64,000 bases of DNA from Flavobacterium lipolyticum (GTDB lineage Bacteria; Bacteroidota; Bacteroidia; Flavobacteriales; Flavobacteriaceae), in contig NZ_JAJJMN010000001.1 of the NCBI RefSeq assembly GCF_020905335.1, positions 682,001 to 746,000 on the forward strand, read 5' to 3'. The first letter of the stretch is position 1; each line of letters opens with the position of its first letter. Below, piece by piece: positions 7,425-15,237 of this stretch. Both the position numbers and the translations under genes were made by a program. Under the pieces are notes generated by a model, which saw only the letters and a list, made by a program, of their open reading frames with translations, searched no databases and was not told where the DNA came from.

Positions 7425-9197
7425 TTACTTCAGGTACTTTTTATCTGTCAAAGTTCTCATGAAGGCAATGAGCTGTTTTTTCTCCAACTCTGATAAGTTT
7501 AACTTGTCTTCGGGTAAAGTTTGATTCGGAACATCGAATCCTAAACCTAATCCGCCTCCTTCATTATAAAAGTCAATCACTTCTTCAAGAGTGTTGTAAA
7601 CTCCATTGTGCATGTAGGGAGCGGTAAGTGTAATGTTTCGGATCGTTGGCGTTTTAAACGAATGTTTATGAATGGCCGCCTGCGTGATTACAAACTTACC
7701 CAAATCTCCGTCCAGCTTTTTGCTTTTATTGGGAACGCCCAATATTTCACTCTCCGATCGGTCGAAATTAGGAGGAACAGTTCCGTTGGTTAACGGAATA
7801 AAATGGCAGGTCGCACATTTGGCTTTCCCTGCAAACAAATTAAAACCTGCTTTTTCATCCGGCGTGAAATTCTCTTTGTTTTGCATATACCCGTCAAACT
7901 TTGAATCGTACTGACTCAATGACCGAATATAAGAAGCCAAAGCATTCTTGATCTCAAATTCATTGATGGTCCCTTTCGGAAATGCTTTTTTGAAATCTCT
8001 TACATAATTTGGATTCTTCTGAAGTACTAAAGCTGATTTCTCGAGAGAACCGTGCATTTCATTTTCATTTTTAATCACAGCAATGGCCTGATCTTCGAGA
8101 TAACTTACTCTGGAATCATCAAAAAATACGCGCTGAAAAGCAATATGATTCAATGTTGGCGTGTTGCGCTGCAGCATCGATTTTCCATCTAATGTAACGG
8201 CTCTTTCCAAACCATCGGTAAAAGCTTTATCGGCATGATGACACGAAGCACAGGAGCGGGAGTTGTTACCCGACAGAACCGGATCATTGAATAGCTTTTT
8301 TCCTAACGCAATTTTCTCCGGAGTTGTTTGATAATCAGGGAAACCTGAAAACGCCTCGGGATCAAATGCTCCGGAATCGAATAACGTTTGTGCCGTTGTT
8401 TTTAATCCTCTTTGCTCTTTCATGAGCGGAATACCCAATTCTGATCTGGTTTTAAACAGCCCTTTGTTTAACGGATTGGCTATTTCTTTGATAAAATACG
8501 CCCGGTCAAAAGCATTAAAATTGGTATTTGTTTTTAAATAGTGCTGTCCTTTCTTCAATATTGCAAGCACCTGATTCGAATTTGAAACGGACTTATCTTC
8601 GACATATACTTTGTAATATTTCTCGATGGTTTCTAAAGCTGCCACAGCTTCAGGAAGTGAATTCAATACCACAGGCGAATCGAATCCGGTTATTCCTAAA
8701 GTAACAATTCGATATACTTCCAATCGCATGGCGTCAAAAACATGCGCGTCCGTCAATTGATTGGATTTGGAAACTTTTTCTAAACGAGCCAAATTAGCCG
8801 ACAAGATACCCAGCTCCTGAAGCAATTCTTTTTTATGCTCTTTGTCATATTTAGGAAAAACCAATTCTTCAATAACCTGAAATCCTTCAGGCGGAACAGT
8901 CACTTTGTCATTTTCTTCAAACTCAGGTATTGCAGGACCGTTTATTGCTTTGGAAACTGCAGGCGAATAATACTCGCTTATCATTTCGACCTTTTTGTAG
9001 CCCTGATGTGCTTCCAGAAATTGTCTCTGAATTTGTACTTCGGTAGAATCTGACTGCACGGAATATTTAAGTTTAGCAACCTTCTCAATCAGTAAAGTAA
9101 TATCAGACTGAAACAATTCATTTACTTCCTGATGTTTGTCTTTTTTCTGACAGGCTACCAATACCAGCAGGAAAAACAAACCGTATATTTTTTTCAT
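7425..9197 (-). CDS. Lipoprotein: imelysin-like N-terminal domain fused to diheme cytochrome c peroxidase
   Basis: 590 residues. The signal ends LVLVAC, giving a lipidated Cys16. Residues about 25-250 are helical and contain GFQVIEELVF (near 105), which lines up with the GFHALEYLLW pattern of imelysin/EfeO proteins, with Gln in place of the His. The C-terminal part is a MauG/CcpA-type diheme peroxidase with heme motifs CASCH (316-320) and CATCH (461-465) and the distal APYMHNG. Such enzymes reduce hydrogen peroxide or oxidise protein residues in the periplasm using cytochrome electrons. The gene follows a PhoX-like lipoprotein gene on the same strand, 94 nt apart, with a hairpin between. The loss of the imelysin His suggests the N-terminal domain has another role than metal binding. 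Confidence 0.88.
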   Translation of the reverse strand: MKKIYGLFFLLVLVACQKKDKHQEVNELFQSDITLLIEKVAKLKYSVQSDSTEVQIQRQFLEAHQGYKKVEMISEYYSPAVSKAINGPAIPEFEENDKVTVPPEGFQVIEELVFPKYDKEHKKELLQELGILSANLARLEKVSKSNQLTDAHVFDAMRLEVYRIVTLGITGFDSPVVLNSLPEAVAALETIEKYYKVYVEDKSVSNSNQVLAILKKGQHYLKTNTNFNAFDRAYFIKEIANPLNKGLFKTRSELGIPLMKEQRGLKTTAQTLFDSGAFDPEAFSGFPDYQTTPEKIALGKKLFNDPVLSGNNSRSCASCHHADKAFTDGLERAVTLDGKSMLQRNTPTLNHIAFQRVFFDDSRVSYLEDQAIAVIKNENEMHGSLEKSALVLQKNPNYVRDFKKAFPKGTINEFEIKNALASYIRSLSQYDSKFDGYMQNKENFTPDEKAGFNLFAGKAKCATCHFIPLTNGTVPPNFDRSESEILGVPNKSKKLDGDLGKFVITQAAIHKHSFKTPTIRNITLTAPYMHNGVYNTLEEVIDFYNEGGGLGLGFDVPNQTLPEDKLNLSELEKKQLIAFMRTLTDKKYLK

Positions 9198-9228
9198 GTG
9201 TATTAAAAATTAAAAGGGAAATATTCAG

Positions 9229-9275
9229 AAAAACAGAAACCACTACCTCAAATTGAGATAGTGGATGACTGTTTT
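9229..9275 (-). terminator. Nested hairpin between the PhoX-like and peroxidase genes
   Basis: An inner stem CCACTACCTCAA (9240-9251) faces TTGAGATAGTGG (9253-9264) with one mismatch, flanked by an outer AAAACAG/CTGTTTT. On the minus strand it ends in CTGTTTTTC. It may terminate or attenuate transcription into the peroxidase gene. Confidence 0.5.
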
Positions 9276-9291
9276 ATAATGCTTTAAAAAT

Positions 9292-10743
9292 TTATCTCGC
9301 TAAACCTTTAATCACTACGATTTGACTTGCTTGTTGCTCGTTCGGACGATTTGTTCCTCCGTCAACTCCTTTATATTTTTCGCCAGTCCAGGTATGAGGC
9401 TGGATGCTTAACATGAAAGTATCCGGAATGCCCAACTGATCTGATACATCGATCATAGCACCGTATTCCCAATCTCCGAATTTTGATAGTTTACCTATGT
9501 TGTATTTGGCAGCATCAGCCTGAGTACGACGGTGATCCAATTCCAATACCACTTTCAATTCTTTTGTAGCGATATTATATTGATAGATGTAAGCATCGTG
9601 TGTTTCATCACCGTATCCGTTTGCATCTTCCTGAACGTAAACATAGTTACTAGTTACACAGATATTATCCGGGTTTTGGAATTTCCCAGCTTTTCCACTG
9701 CGGTTGTCACCGTCCAAAACCACTTCTAAAGTTCCTTTTAACGGATCGGTAGCATCAAGATTTAATCTGTAAACTCTACCGTATTTTGTTCTTGAAGCAT
9801 CGGCATTTGTTCCTGTGATATCTTGTCCGGTTACGTTAAAGTACAATTCACGATCGGCATTATTACCTCCTTTGCGGTAATCTAAATCTTCAACACGACC
9901 AAATTTGATTGCTTTTAAAGTATTTACAGATGCATTGATCTGAGCTCCAGTTAAAGTCGTATGGTTGTCAATTTTCACGAAAGAAACAGGATACGTTTGA
10001 TCCACAGTCATGTCTTTTTCTCTTTGATTGCTGTCATTTCTTTTTAACATGTACAAAGATCCTCCGCTTAAATCACCAACTGTGTTGGATACATACATAA
10101 AAACCTGGCCTCCGTAAGTTCCTGAGTCATCATCACCAATTACTACAACTGTTTTTCCTTTGTAAGCAGTAGAGCGCAATGGTAAAGCATTTTCGGCACT
10201 TAAACGTCCAAATCCTGCCAATTCTTTAGAAACCGAAGCTCCTCCGGCACTAGCGTACGGATCTAAAGCATGTGTACGGGATTCTTCTCCGGACTCTCCA
10301 CAAGTTAAATAAAGCGGTCCAAAACCGTGTTCGGCCTGCGTAGCCATAGTAGCTCCGCACAATCTCCAGGTTCCTCCACTAGAGTTTAATAAATATTCTC
10401 CCTTTGTTGGTTTGAATGTTTTATCTAAAGTAATTCTTGAAACCGCAAAATTGTCTTCGTTGTTTACTAAGAAAGTAAAAGTTCCGTCCGTATTTTTCAA
10501 TAGACCAGAACCATCAGCAGAACCTCCAAAAACAAATTTAGGACTGTCTGCAAAAACATCATCTGAACTAAAAAGAGAGTAAATTTTCAAACTTTCAAAT
10601 CCCGTCTGAGCTTTTATTAAACTTGGTGTTACAGATTGATCCTTCAGTACAACACTTGTTGTTTCTGCTTCGTCTTTAGAATCGTTATTACAAGATGTAA
10701 GCAACGAACCTAACATAATTAGGGGTAAAATAATTCTTTTCAT
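9292..10743 (-). CDS. PhoX-like (DUF839) lipoprotein, putative periplasmic phosphatase
   Basis: 483 residues with a lipoprotein signal ending LLTSCNN (Cys18). The body is a beta-propeller-like protein with FQNPDNICVTSNYVYVQED and FGRVEDLDYR, patterns that resemble the PhoX/DUF839 family of Ca/Fe phosphatases, in which a PDN segment and acidic loops hold the metals. The catalytic residues cannot be verified by eye. It is the upstream gene of a pair with the diheme peroxidase, and a PPK2 gene lies next upstream, so a role around phosphate is possible. A non-enzymatic propeller lipoprotein is the alternative. Confidence 0.65.
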   Translation of the reverse strand: MKRIILPLIMLGSLLTSCNNDSKDEAETTSVVLKDQSVTPSLIKAQTGFESLKIYSLFSSDDVFADSPKFVFGGSADGSGLLKNTDGTFTFLVNNEDNFAVSRITLDKTFKPTKGEYLLNSSGGTWRLCGATMATQAEHGFGPLYLTCGESGEESRTHALDPYASAGGASVSKELAGFGRLSAENALPLRSTAYKGKTVVVIGDDDSGTYGGQVFMYVSNTVGDLSGGSLYMLKRNDSNQREKDMTVDQTYPVSFVKIDNHTTLTGAQINASVNTLKAIKFGRVEDLDYRKGGNNADRELYFNVTGQDITGTNADASRTKYGRVYRLNLDATDPLKGTLEVVLDGDNRSGKAGKFQNPDNICVTSNYVYVQEDANGYGDETHDAYIYQYNIATKELKVVLELDHRRTQADAAKYNIGKLSKFGDWEYGAMIDVSDQLGIPDTFMLSIQPHTWTGEKYKGVDGGTNRPNEQQASQIVVIKGLAR

Positions 10744-10921
10744 GTAGTTAAAAATTGGTTTCTATTTTTTTTACAAAGAAACCCTCTCCTCTTTAACTTA
10801 AAATGATTTAGATATTATCAAAAAAACAATAGTTCATTGAAAAAATGCTAAAATCCCAAAAAAACGTTAACATTAAATTAGTACTACAAAACACTCATAA
10901 ACTTACAGTAACATTAGCGCC

Positions 10922-10948
10922 AAAAAAAGAGCCTTACTTCTAAGACTC
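10922..10948 (-). terminator. Terminator of ppk2 overlapping its stop codon
   Basis: On the minus strand GAGTCTTA, loop GAAG, TAAGGCTC is followed by seven T. The stop codon (10940-10942) sits in the loop and the stem, so the last codon is inside the terminator. Confidence 0.75.
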
Positions 10949-11821
10949 GTTTTCTAATTGCTCTTTATATATTTTAATATTAGCCTTTATACTCTCCGGT
11001 AACTCAGGCTCTTTAATGTCAGTATGCTTTTGCATTTCTTCCCAAATGGTTTTAGCCACAATGTAACGGGCCATTTCCTTATCATCGGCCGGAATTACAT
11101 ACCACGGAGCATTTTTTGTCGAAGTTTTATTTATAGCCTCTTCATAATAATCCTGATACTCTTCCCAATGTGCACGTTCTTTCAAATCCGCAACCGAGAA
11201 TTTCCAGTTGTGCTTTTCTTCTTCCAATCTTCTTAACAAACGTTTGCGCTGTTCCTCTTTACTCAAATGCAGGAAAAACTTCAGTACAATTGTTCCATTT
11301 TGCGTAATATGCTTTTCAAAATTATTGATTTGCTCCATTCTGTCTTTCCAAAAATCCTTCGGAATATCTTCTACCTTTTCAATTCCGGGTAAATTTTCAT
11401 TCAATACATACTCAGGGTGCACGCGGGTAACCAAAATATTTTCATAATGGGTACGATTAAAAATCGCATATTTCCCTTTTTCAGGTAAAACCACATAATG
11501 TCTCCACAAATAATCGTGTTCCAACTCTGCCGAGGTAGGCGTTTTAAAACTATGTACCACTACTCCACGCGGATTAAACTCTTTAAATACTTCCCGAATC
11601 AGACTGTCTTTTCCGGAAGTATCCATTCCCTGCAGACAAATCAAAACGCCATATCTGTTGTGAGCATACATGGCATCTTGCTGTTTACTCAATTTAGCCT
11701 GAACTTTATCGAGTTTAGCTTCTTTTTCCTCACTGTCTGCATCAAGGTCGAGCAAAGTAGGAATCTTTGATAATTTTATTTTATCTGTGATTTTAAAATC
11801 ATTCGGATCTATTGATTTCAT
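10940..11821 (-). CDS. ppk2: PPK2-family polyphosphate:nucleotide phosphotransferase
   Basis: 293 residues from ATG 11821; a longer frame to 11869 adds a Lys/Ile-rich stretch without support. It moves phosphate between polyphosphate and nucleotides in the cytoplasm. Visible motifs are Walker A GMDTSGKDS (65-73), the Walker B region FNRTHYENILVTRVHP, and the lid with RRLEEEKHNWKF and KERAHWEEYQDYYEEA. The arrangement fits the single-domain PPK2 group annotated as polyphosphate:nucleotide phosphotransferases; AMP or ADP preference cannot be read safely. An 18-bp palindrome lies 19 nt upstream of the start. The PhoX-like gene downstream on the same strand is separated by a terminator. Confidence 0.9.
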   Translation of the reverse strand: MKSIDPNDFKITDKIKLSKIPTLLDLDADSEEKEAKLDKVQAKLSKQQDAMYAHNRYGVLICLQGMDTSGKDSLIREVFKEFNPRGVVVHSFKTPTSAELEHDYLWRHYVVLPEKGKYAIFNRTHYENILVTRVHPEYVLNENLPGIEKVEDIPKDFWKDRMEQINNFEKHITQNGTIVLKFFLHLSKEEQRKRLLRRLEEEKHNWKFSVADLKERAHWEEYQDYYEEAINKTSTKNAPWYVIPADDKEMARYIVAKTIWEEMQKHTDIKEPELPESIKANIKIYKEQLENES

Positions 11822-11839
11822 GTTGATGAGTTTTTTCGT

Positions 11840-11857
11840 AATAGTAAATATACTATT
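11840..11857 (-). promoter_or_regulatory. Palindrome upstream of ppk2
   Basis: AATAGTA (11840-11846) and TACTATT (11851-11857) flank a 4-bp AT centre, 19 nt before the ppk2 start. It could be an operator or a leader hairpin; the AT content makes chance possible. Confidence 0.35.
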
Positions 11858-11967
11858 TTTACAAAGCATATCCCTGCTGTACCTTGTAATACTTTTTTAT
11901 TGTTATCAGGGCTAGCTATTGGTTTTTGAAATAAAATTTATTGTACAAACTAAAAGTTGAATCTTTA

Positions 11968-12453
11968 ATGAAAAACATTTTTTTATTTCTTTTTCTTTTT
12001 ACTTTAAATCAAGTTTTTTCTCAGGATGACAACTATACAAACTCCGAAAAAATCATAGTTGATGTGTTTGGAAAATGCTTTAAAGATTTAAACCAAATTA
12101 AAGGAACCAGAGATGTTATTCCTGTAAACAAAAATGTAAAATTTTGCTCTATGTACCAATGTGTTTCGAGAATTGGATACACAGAAAAAGCAAAAGATAT
12201 TGAGAAAGCAATTATAAAAAGAGCCATTAAAATTGCTACTCGACTTTATAATGAAGGAACTCCAGTATATTTAACATATGGAGCAAACAGCTCTAATCAA
12301 GCAGATTGGTACAATCAAAATTTAACTGATGACAATAATCTAGTTTATATAAGTATTGCAGAATGTGTTGTTTCGCATTCTTTAATAACAATTCAAAAAG
12401 CTGTAAATCAAGAAACAATGAAGTTAATTAAGAATTATAAATCAAAAAAATAA
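11968..12453 (+). CDS. Small secreted protein of unknown function
   Basis: 161 residues from ATG 11968; a TTG at 11941 is in frame but precedes a normal signal peptide (MKNIFLFLFLF, cleavage near VFSQ). The mature protein is mostly helical with three Cys residues and no motif I can name. The next gene starts 24 nt downstream on the same strand, so the two may be co-transcribed. Confidence 0.7.
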   Translation: MKNIFLFLFLFTLNQVFSQDDNYTNSEKIIVDVFGKCFKDLNQIKGTRDVIPVNKNVKFCSMYQCVSRIGYTEKAKDIEKAIIKRAIKIATRLYNEGTPVYLTYGANSSNQADWYNQNLTDDNNLVYISIAECVVSHSLITIQKAVNQETMKLIKNYKSKK

Positions 12454-12477
12454 ACGGAAGTTTTCAAAACAACATTC

Positions 12478-13314
12478 ATGGAAAAATTCACCTTAGAAAT
12501 ATTATTTCAAATCATCGGAATCGGATCAGCATCTGGATTATTTTTTACTGACAATTCACTTTACCTTGTTGGAGATAACAGCGGTTTTCTATACGAATAC
12601 AACATGCAGAATCAGCAATTGAACGAACACCCTTTAATTGACAATCCGACGAAAAATATCGCCAAAAATCTTAAACCTGATTTTGAGTCTTTAACCAACC
12701 ATAACGATACGCTTTATGTTTTTGGTTCCGGTTCTACCGAAAACCGAAACAAAATGATTGCATTCGATCTTAAAAAGAAAACTATACTGCAAAAAAATAA
12801 TCTGGTTGATTTATACGCATTAATGCAAAGTTTTGGCGAAATAAAACCGGAAGATTTTAATCTGGAAGGTTCTATTTTTGATGGCGAGAACTGGTACCTG
12901 TTCAATCGCGGTAACGGAATCTCAAACAAAAACACCATTTTTACCATTCATGCTAAAAGTCTGGGAGAAGAATTTGCTCTGGTTGCCACTAATTATAAAC
13001 TTCCAAAAATAAAAGGCATTCGATCCAGTTTTACCGATGCTATTTTGGTGGAAGATAAAATCTATTTCCTTTCTACAGTAGAAAACACTAAATCAACTTA
13101 TGATGATGGTGAAATTTTGGGAAGCTTCATAGGAAGAATCGACCTTAAAACCATGAAAATTGATTTCACTCAAAAAATTACGGCAACCCATAAATTCGAA
13201 GGTCTGACTTTCTATAAAAAAGAAAACAATACAATCGAGTTTTTGCTTTGCGAGGATAATGATACAGAGGTTTTAGAAACAAAGATTTATAAATTGAGTT
13301 TACCTGTTAAATAA
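12478..13314 (+). CDS. Beta-propeller-like protein of unknown function (DUF6929-like)
   Basis: 278 residues without a signal peptide. Repeated short strand pairs (LYLVGDNSGFLYEY, TLYVFGSGSTEN, NWYLFNRGNG, KIYFLSTVEN, KFEGLTFY) suggest a propeller with the repeat spacing of SdiA-regulated or phytase-like proteins. The FEGL and PDFESLT segments are similar to those in esterase-like phytase domains. No catalytic residue can be assigned. It follows a small secreted protein gene by 24 nt; a 326-nt gap with a palindromic element follows. Confidence 0.6.
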   Translation: MEKFTLEILFQIIGIGSASGLFFTDNSLYLVGDNSGFLYEYNMQNQQLNEHPLIDNPTKNIAKNLKPDFESLTNHNDTLYVFGSGSTENRNKMIAFDLKKKTILQKNNLVDLYALMQSFGEIKPEDFNLEGSIFDGENWYLFNRGNGISNKNTIFTIHAKSLGEEFALVATNYKLPKIKGIRSSFTDAILVEDKIYFLSTVENTKSTYDDGEILGSFIGRIDLKTMKIDFTQKITATHKFEGLTFYKKENNTIEFLLCEDNDTEVLETKIYKLSLPVK

Positions 13315-13388
13315 AAATTTTCGGAACTTACTGAATATCTGTGTTATAATAATTACGAATAAATTCATACAGAAATAATCCTTATTTT

Positions 13389-13490
13389 TGTCATTTCGAC
13401 CGAAGGGAGAAATCACACCAGGAGCCCGACACAGAATGTCACCAATCTTTATCGATCAGCGCGTGTGATTCCTCGTTCCTCGGAATGACA
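13389..13490. repeat. Dispersed palindromic element, copy A
   Basis: The left arm begins TGTCATTTCGACCGAAGGG (13389) and the right arm ends CCTCGGAATGACA (13490). A core ACCAATCTTTATCGAT starts at 13441, 50 nt from the right end. The two arms belong to two variants of the same arm (TTTCGAC and TTCCGAGG types), so this copy looks hybrid. It fills part of the 326-nt gap 13315-13640; the rest is AT-rich with no gene. Confidence 0.8.
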
Positions 13491-13640
13491 AGTTTGTGAA
13501 TAGTTGTGGTACTTTATAAGTGCTGCAATGTCCTTCAACAGGATGCAAATTAAAAAAATAAATGCCTTTTTTGAACTTTTTTTCATTGCTCTCCCAACCT
13601 TTTTACCTTCTAAGCCCTCTTTAGTATAAAGACAACAATT

Positions 13641-14177
13641 GTGATAAACGAAACTCTCATATCCAACTGCAAAAAAATGAACCGTGATGCTCAGCGTCAG
13701 GTTTATGAGCATATGGCTCCAAAACTGTATCGCGTTTGCAAACGATACCTTAAGAAGGAAGAAGAAATTGAAGAAGCTATGGCTGACGCTTTCTACACCA
13801 TATTTACAAAGCTGGATCAGCTTAAGGAGCTTTTAGCTTTTGAAGCATGGGCACGAAAAATTACCGTCAACCATTGTTTGGCAACCATCAAGAAAAACAC
13901 CAATTTCAATATGTACCTTGATGATGTCAAATTGCTTTCACAGCCTTTTACCGAAGAAGTGAACGCATTGGAAGAAGAAGATTTGCTGAATTTACTAAAC
14001 CATATTCCGGACGGTTGTAAAACGGTTTTTAATCTTTTTGTTATCGAAGGTTTCGGTCATAAAGAAATAGCCGCTATGCTAAACATTTCTGAGGGCACAT
14101 CGAAATCACAATTGAATGCCGCTAAAACCAAATTAAAGGAATTAGTAAATAAATTGTATTACCAAAAAGCAAAATAG
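13641..14177 (+). CDS. ECF-type RNA polymerase sigma factor
   Basis: 178 residues starting at GTG 13641; the inner ATG 13677 would cut into region 2, so GTG is preferred. Region 2 (about 10-80) has the RNA polymerase-binding helix with EEEIEEAMADAFYTIF, and region 4 (about 120-170) has the HTH EIAAMLNISEGTSKSQLNAAKTKL. It directs transcription of a small regulon. The next gene, 2 nt downstream, is a membrane protein in the anti-sigma position. Two further genes on the same strand share a plug-like module with it. Confidence 0.92.
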   Translation: MINETLISNCKKMNRDAQRQVYEHMAPKLYRVCKRYLKKEEEIEEAMADAFYTIFTKLDQLKELLAFEAWARKITVNHCLATIKKNTNFNMYLDDVKLLSQPFTEEVNALEEEDLLNLLNHIPDGCKTVFNLFVIEGFGHKEIAAMLNISEGTSKSQLNAAKTKLKELVNKLYYQKAK

Positions 14178-14179
14178 TC

Positions 14180-15145
14180 ATGGACAATCAAGATAAAATA
14201 TTCGATAAATTTAAAGAGGCCGCACACCACTCGGAATCTAAAGATTTTCCAGGAATGGAAAAAGTCTGGTCACGCCTTGAAGATAAACTGGACAAAAAGG
14301 AAGACAAAAAAACCATTTCGTTATGGAAAAAAATTGCGGTCGCAGCTTCTCTTTTATTACTCCTTTCTTTGGGAGCACAATTTCTAAAGTCTGACAAAAC
14401 AGTTCCTGCTCTGACTCCTAAAGTTGTAGTGAACGAAGAAGAAAAAGCAACACAGCCCATTTTAGAGAAAAAAGAGGCAATTGTTTCTTCAGATTCACCA
14501 ATAATACCTAAAGCAGAAGCTGTAAAAATCCTGGATCAGCAAATCAAACAACAGCAAAAAGTAGCGGTACAGGAAATACAGTATGCAGCCAACAATGCTA
14601 TTGTTACACAAGCCAGTCCTGCTTCCGGTGCAGATCAAATAATTCCTCCGGTAGCTGCGTCATCTGGATATTTTAAAGAAGAAGAGGCAGATAGCAACGC
14701 TGCCAAAGATAAAGCCATTCAAAACTATGGTTATGCCGGAGCAGCGCGAAGAGAATCCGCCAAAATGGCTTATGCCGAAAAACCTGTACAAATGGCTAAA
14801 AAAAGTGCTCCGCTAATTGTTTTAAACGGAAATGCCATGTCGCACAATGACGATACAAAAAGAGACAAAATGATGCAGGCAGAGCTTCCAAATTTACAGC
14901 CCGAAAATGTAGATTCTCTTGTGGTATTGGATGCGCCATTGTACATCATTGACGGCATATACTATTCCGAAAGCGAATTATTTGGCAATAATCCAACCAG
15001 TCCGTATGCCCCTTTAAACAAACAGGAAATCAAGACCATCACTGTTCTTCAGGACCTCGAAGCCACTTCTAAATATGGCGATAAAGGGAAAAAAGGTGTC
15101 GTAATCATTACTACCCGAAAAGGAAAACCCGCAGCAAAAAACTAA
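14180..15145 (+). CDS. Putative anti-sigma factor with a TonB-plug-like C-terminal module
   Basis: 321 residues. An N-terminal cytoplasmic segment of about 48 residues is followed by one membrane helix (about 49-68, AVAASLLLLLSLGAQF) and a long periplasmic part rich in Ala, Gln and Lys. At 253-315 lies PLYIIDG ... ATSKYGDKGKKGVVIITT, a pattern of the TonB-receptor plug. The position right after the sigma gene and the membrane topology indicate an anti-sigma role. The plug-like tail could bind the same partner as the plug modules of the next two proteins. No zinc-binding anti-sigma motif is present. Confidence 0.65.
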   Translation: MDNQDKIFDKFKEAAHHSESKDFPGMEKVWSRLEDKLDKKEDKKTISLWKKIAVAASLLLLLSLGAQFLKSDKTVPALTPKVVVNEEEKATQPILEKKEAIVSSDSPIIPKAEAVKILDQQIKQQQKVAVQEIQYAANNAIVTQASPASGADQIIPPVAASSGYFKEEEADSNAAKDKAIQNYGYAGAARRESAKMAYAEKPVQMAKKSAPLIVLNGNAMSHNDDTKRDKMMQAELPNLQPENVDSLVVLDAPLYIIDGIYYSESELFGNNPTSPYAPLNKQEIKTITVLQDLEATSKYGDKGKKGVVIITTRKGKPAAKN

Positions 15146-15237
15146 CAGTAAAAGCTCAAATTTAATTTCAAAAAATCATTCCTAAGCCTAAGGCCTAGAC
15201 TACGATCAACCCGATTATTCATCTAAAAATTACTACC

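Noticed and set aside
13449..13712. 87-residue minus-strand frame upstream of the sigma factor gene
   Set aside because: It runs through the palindromic element and into the antisense of the sigma gene, without any recognisable domain.
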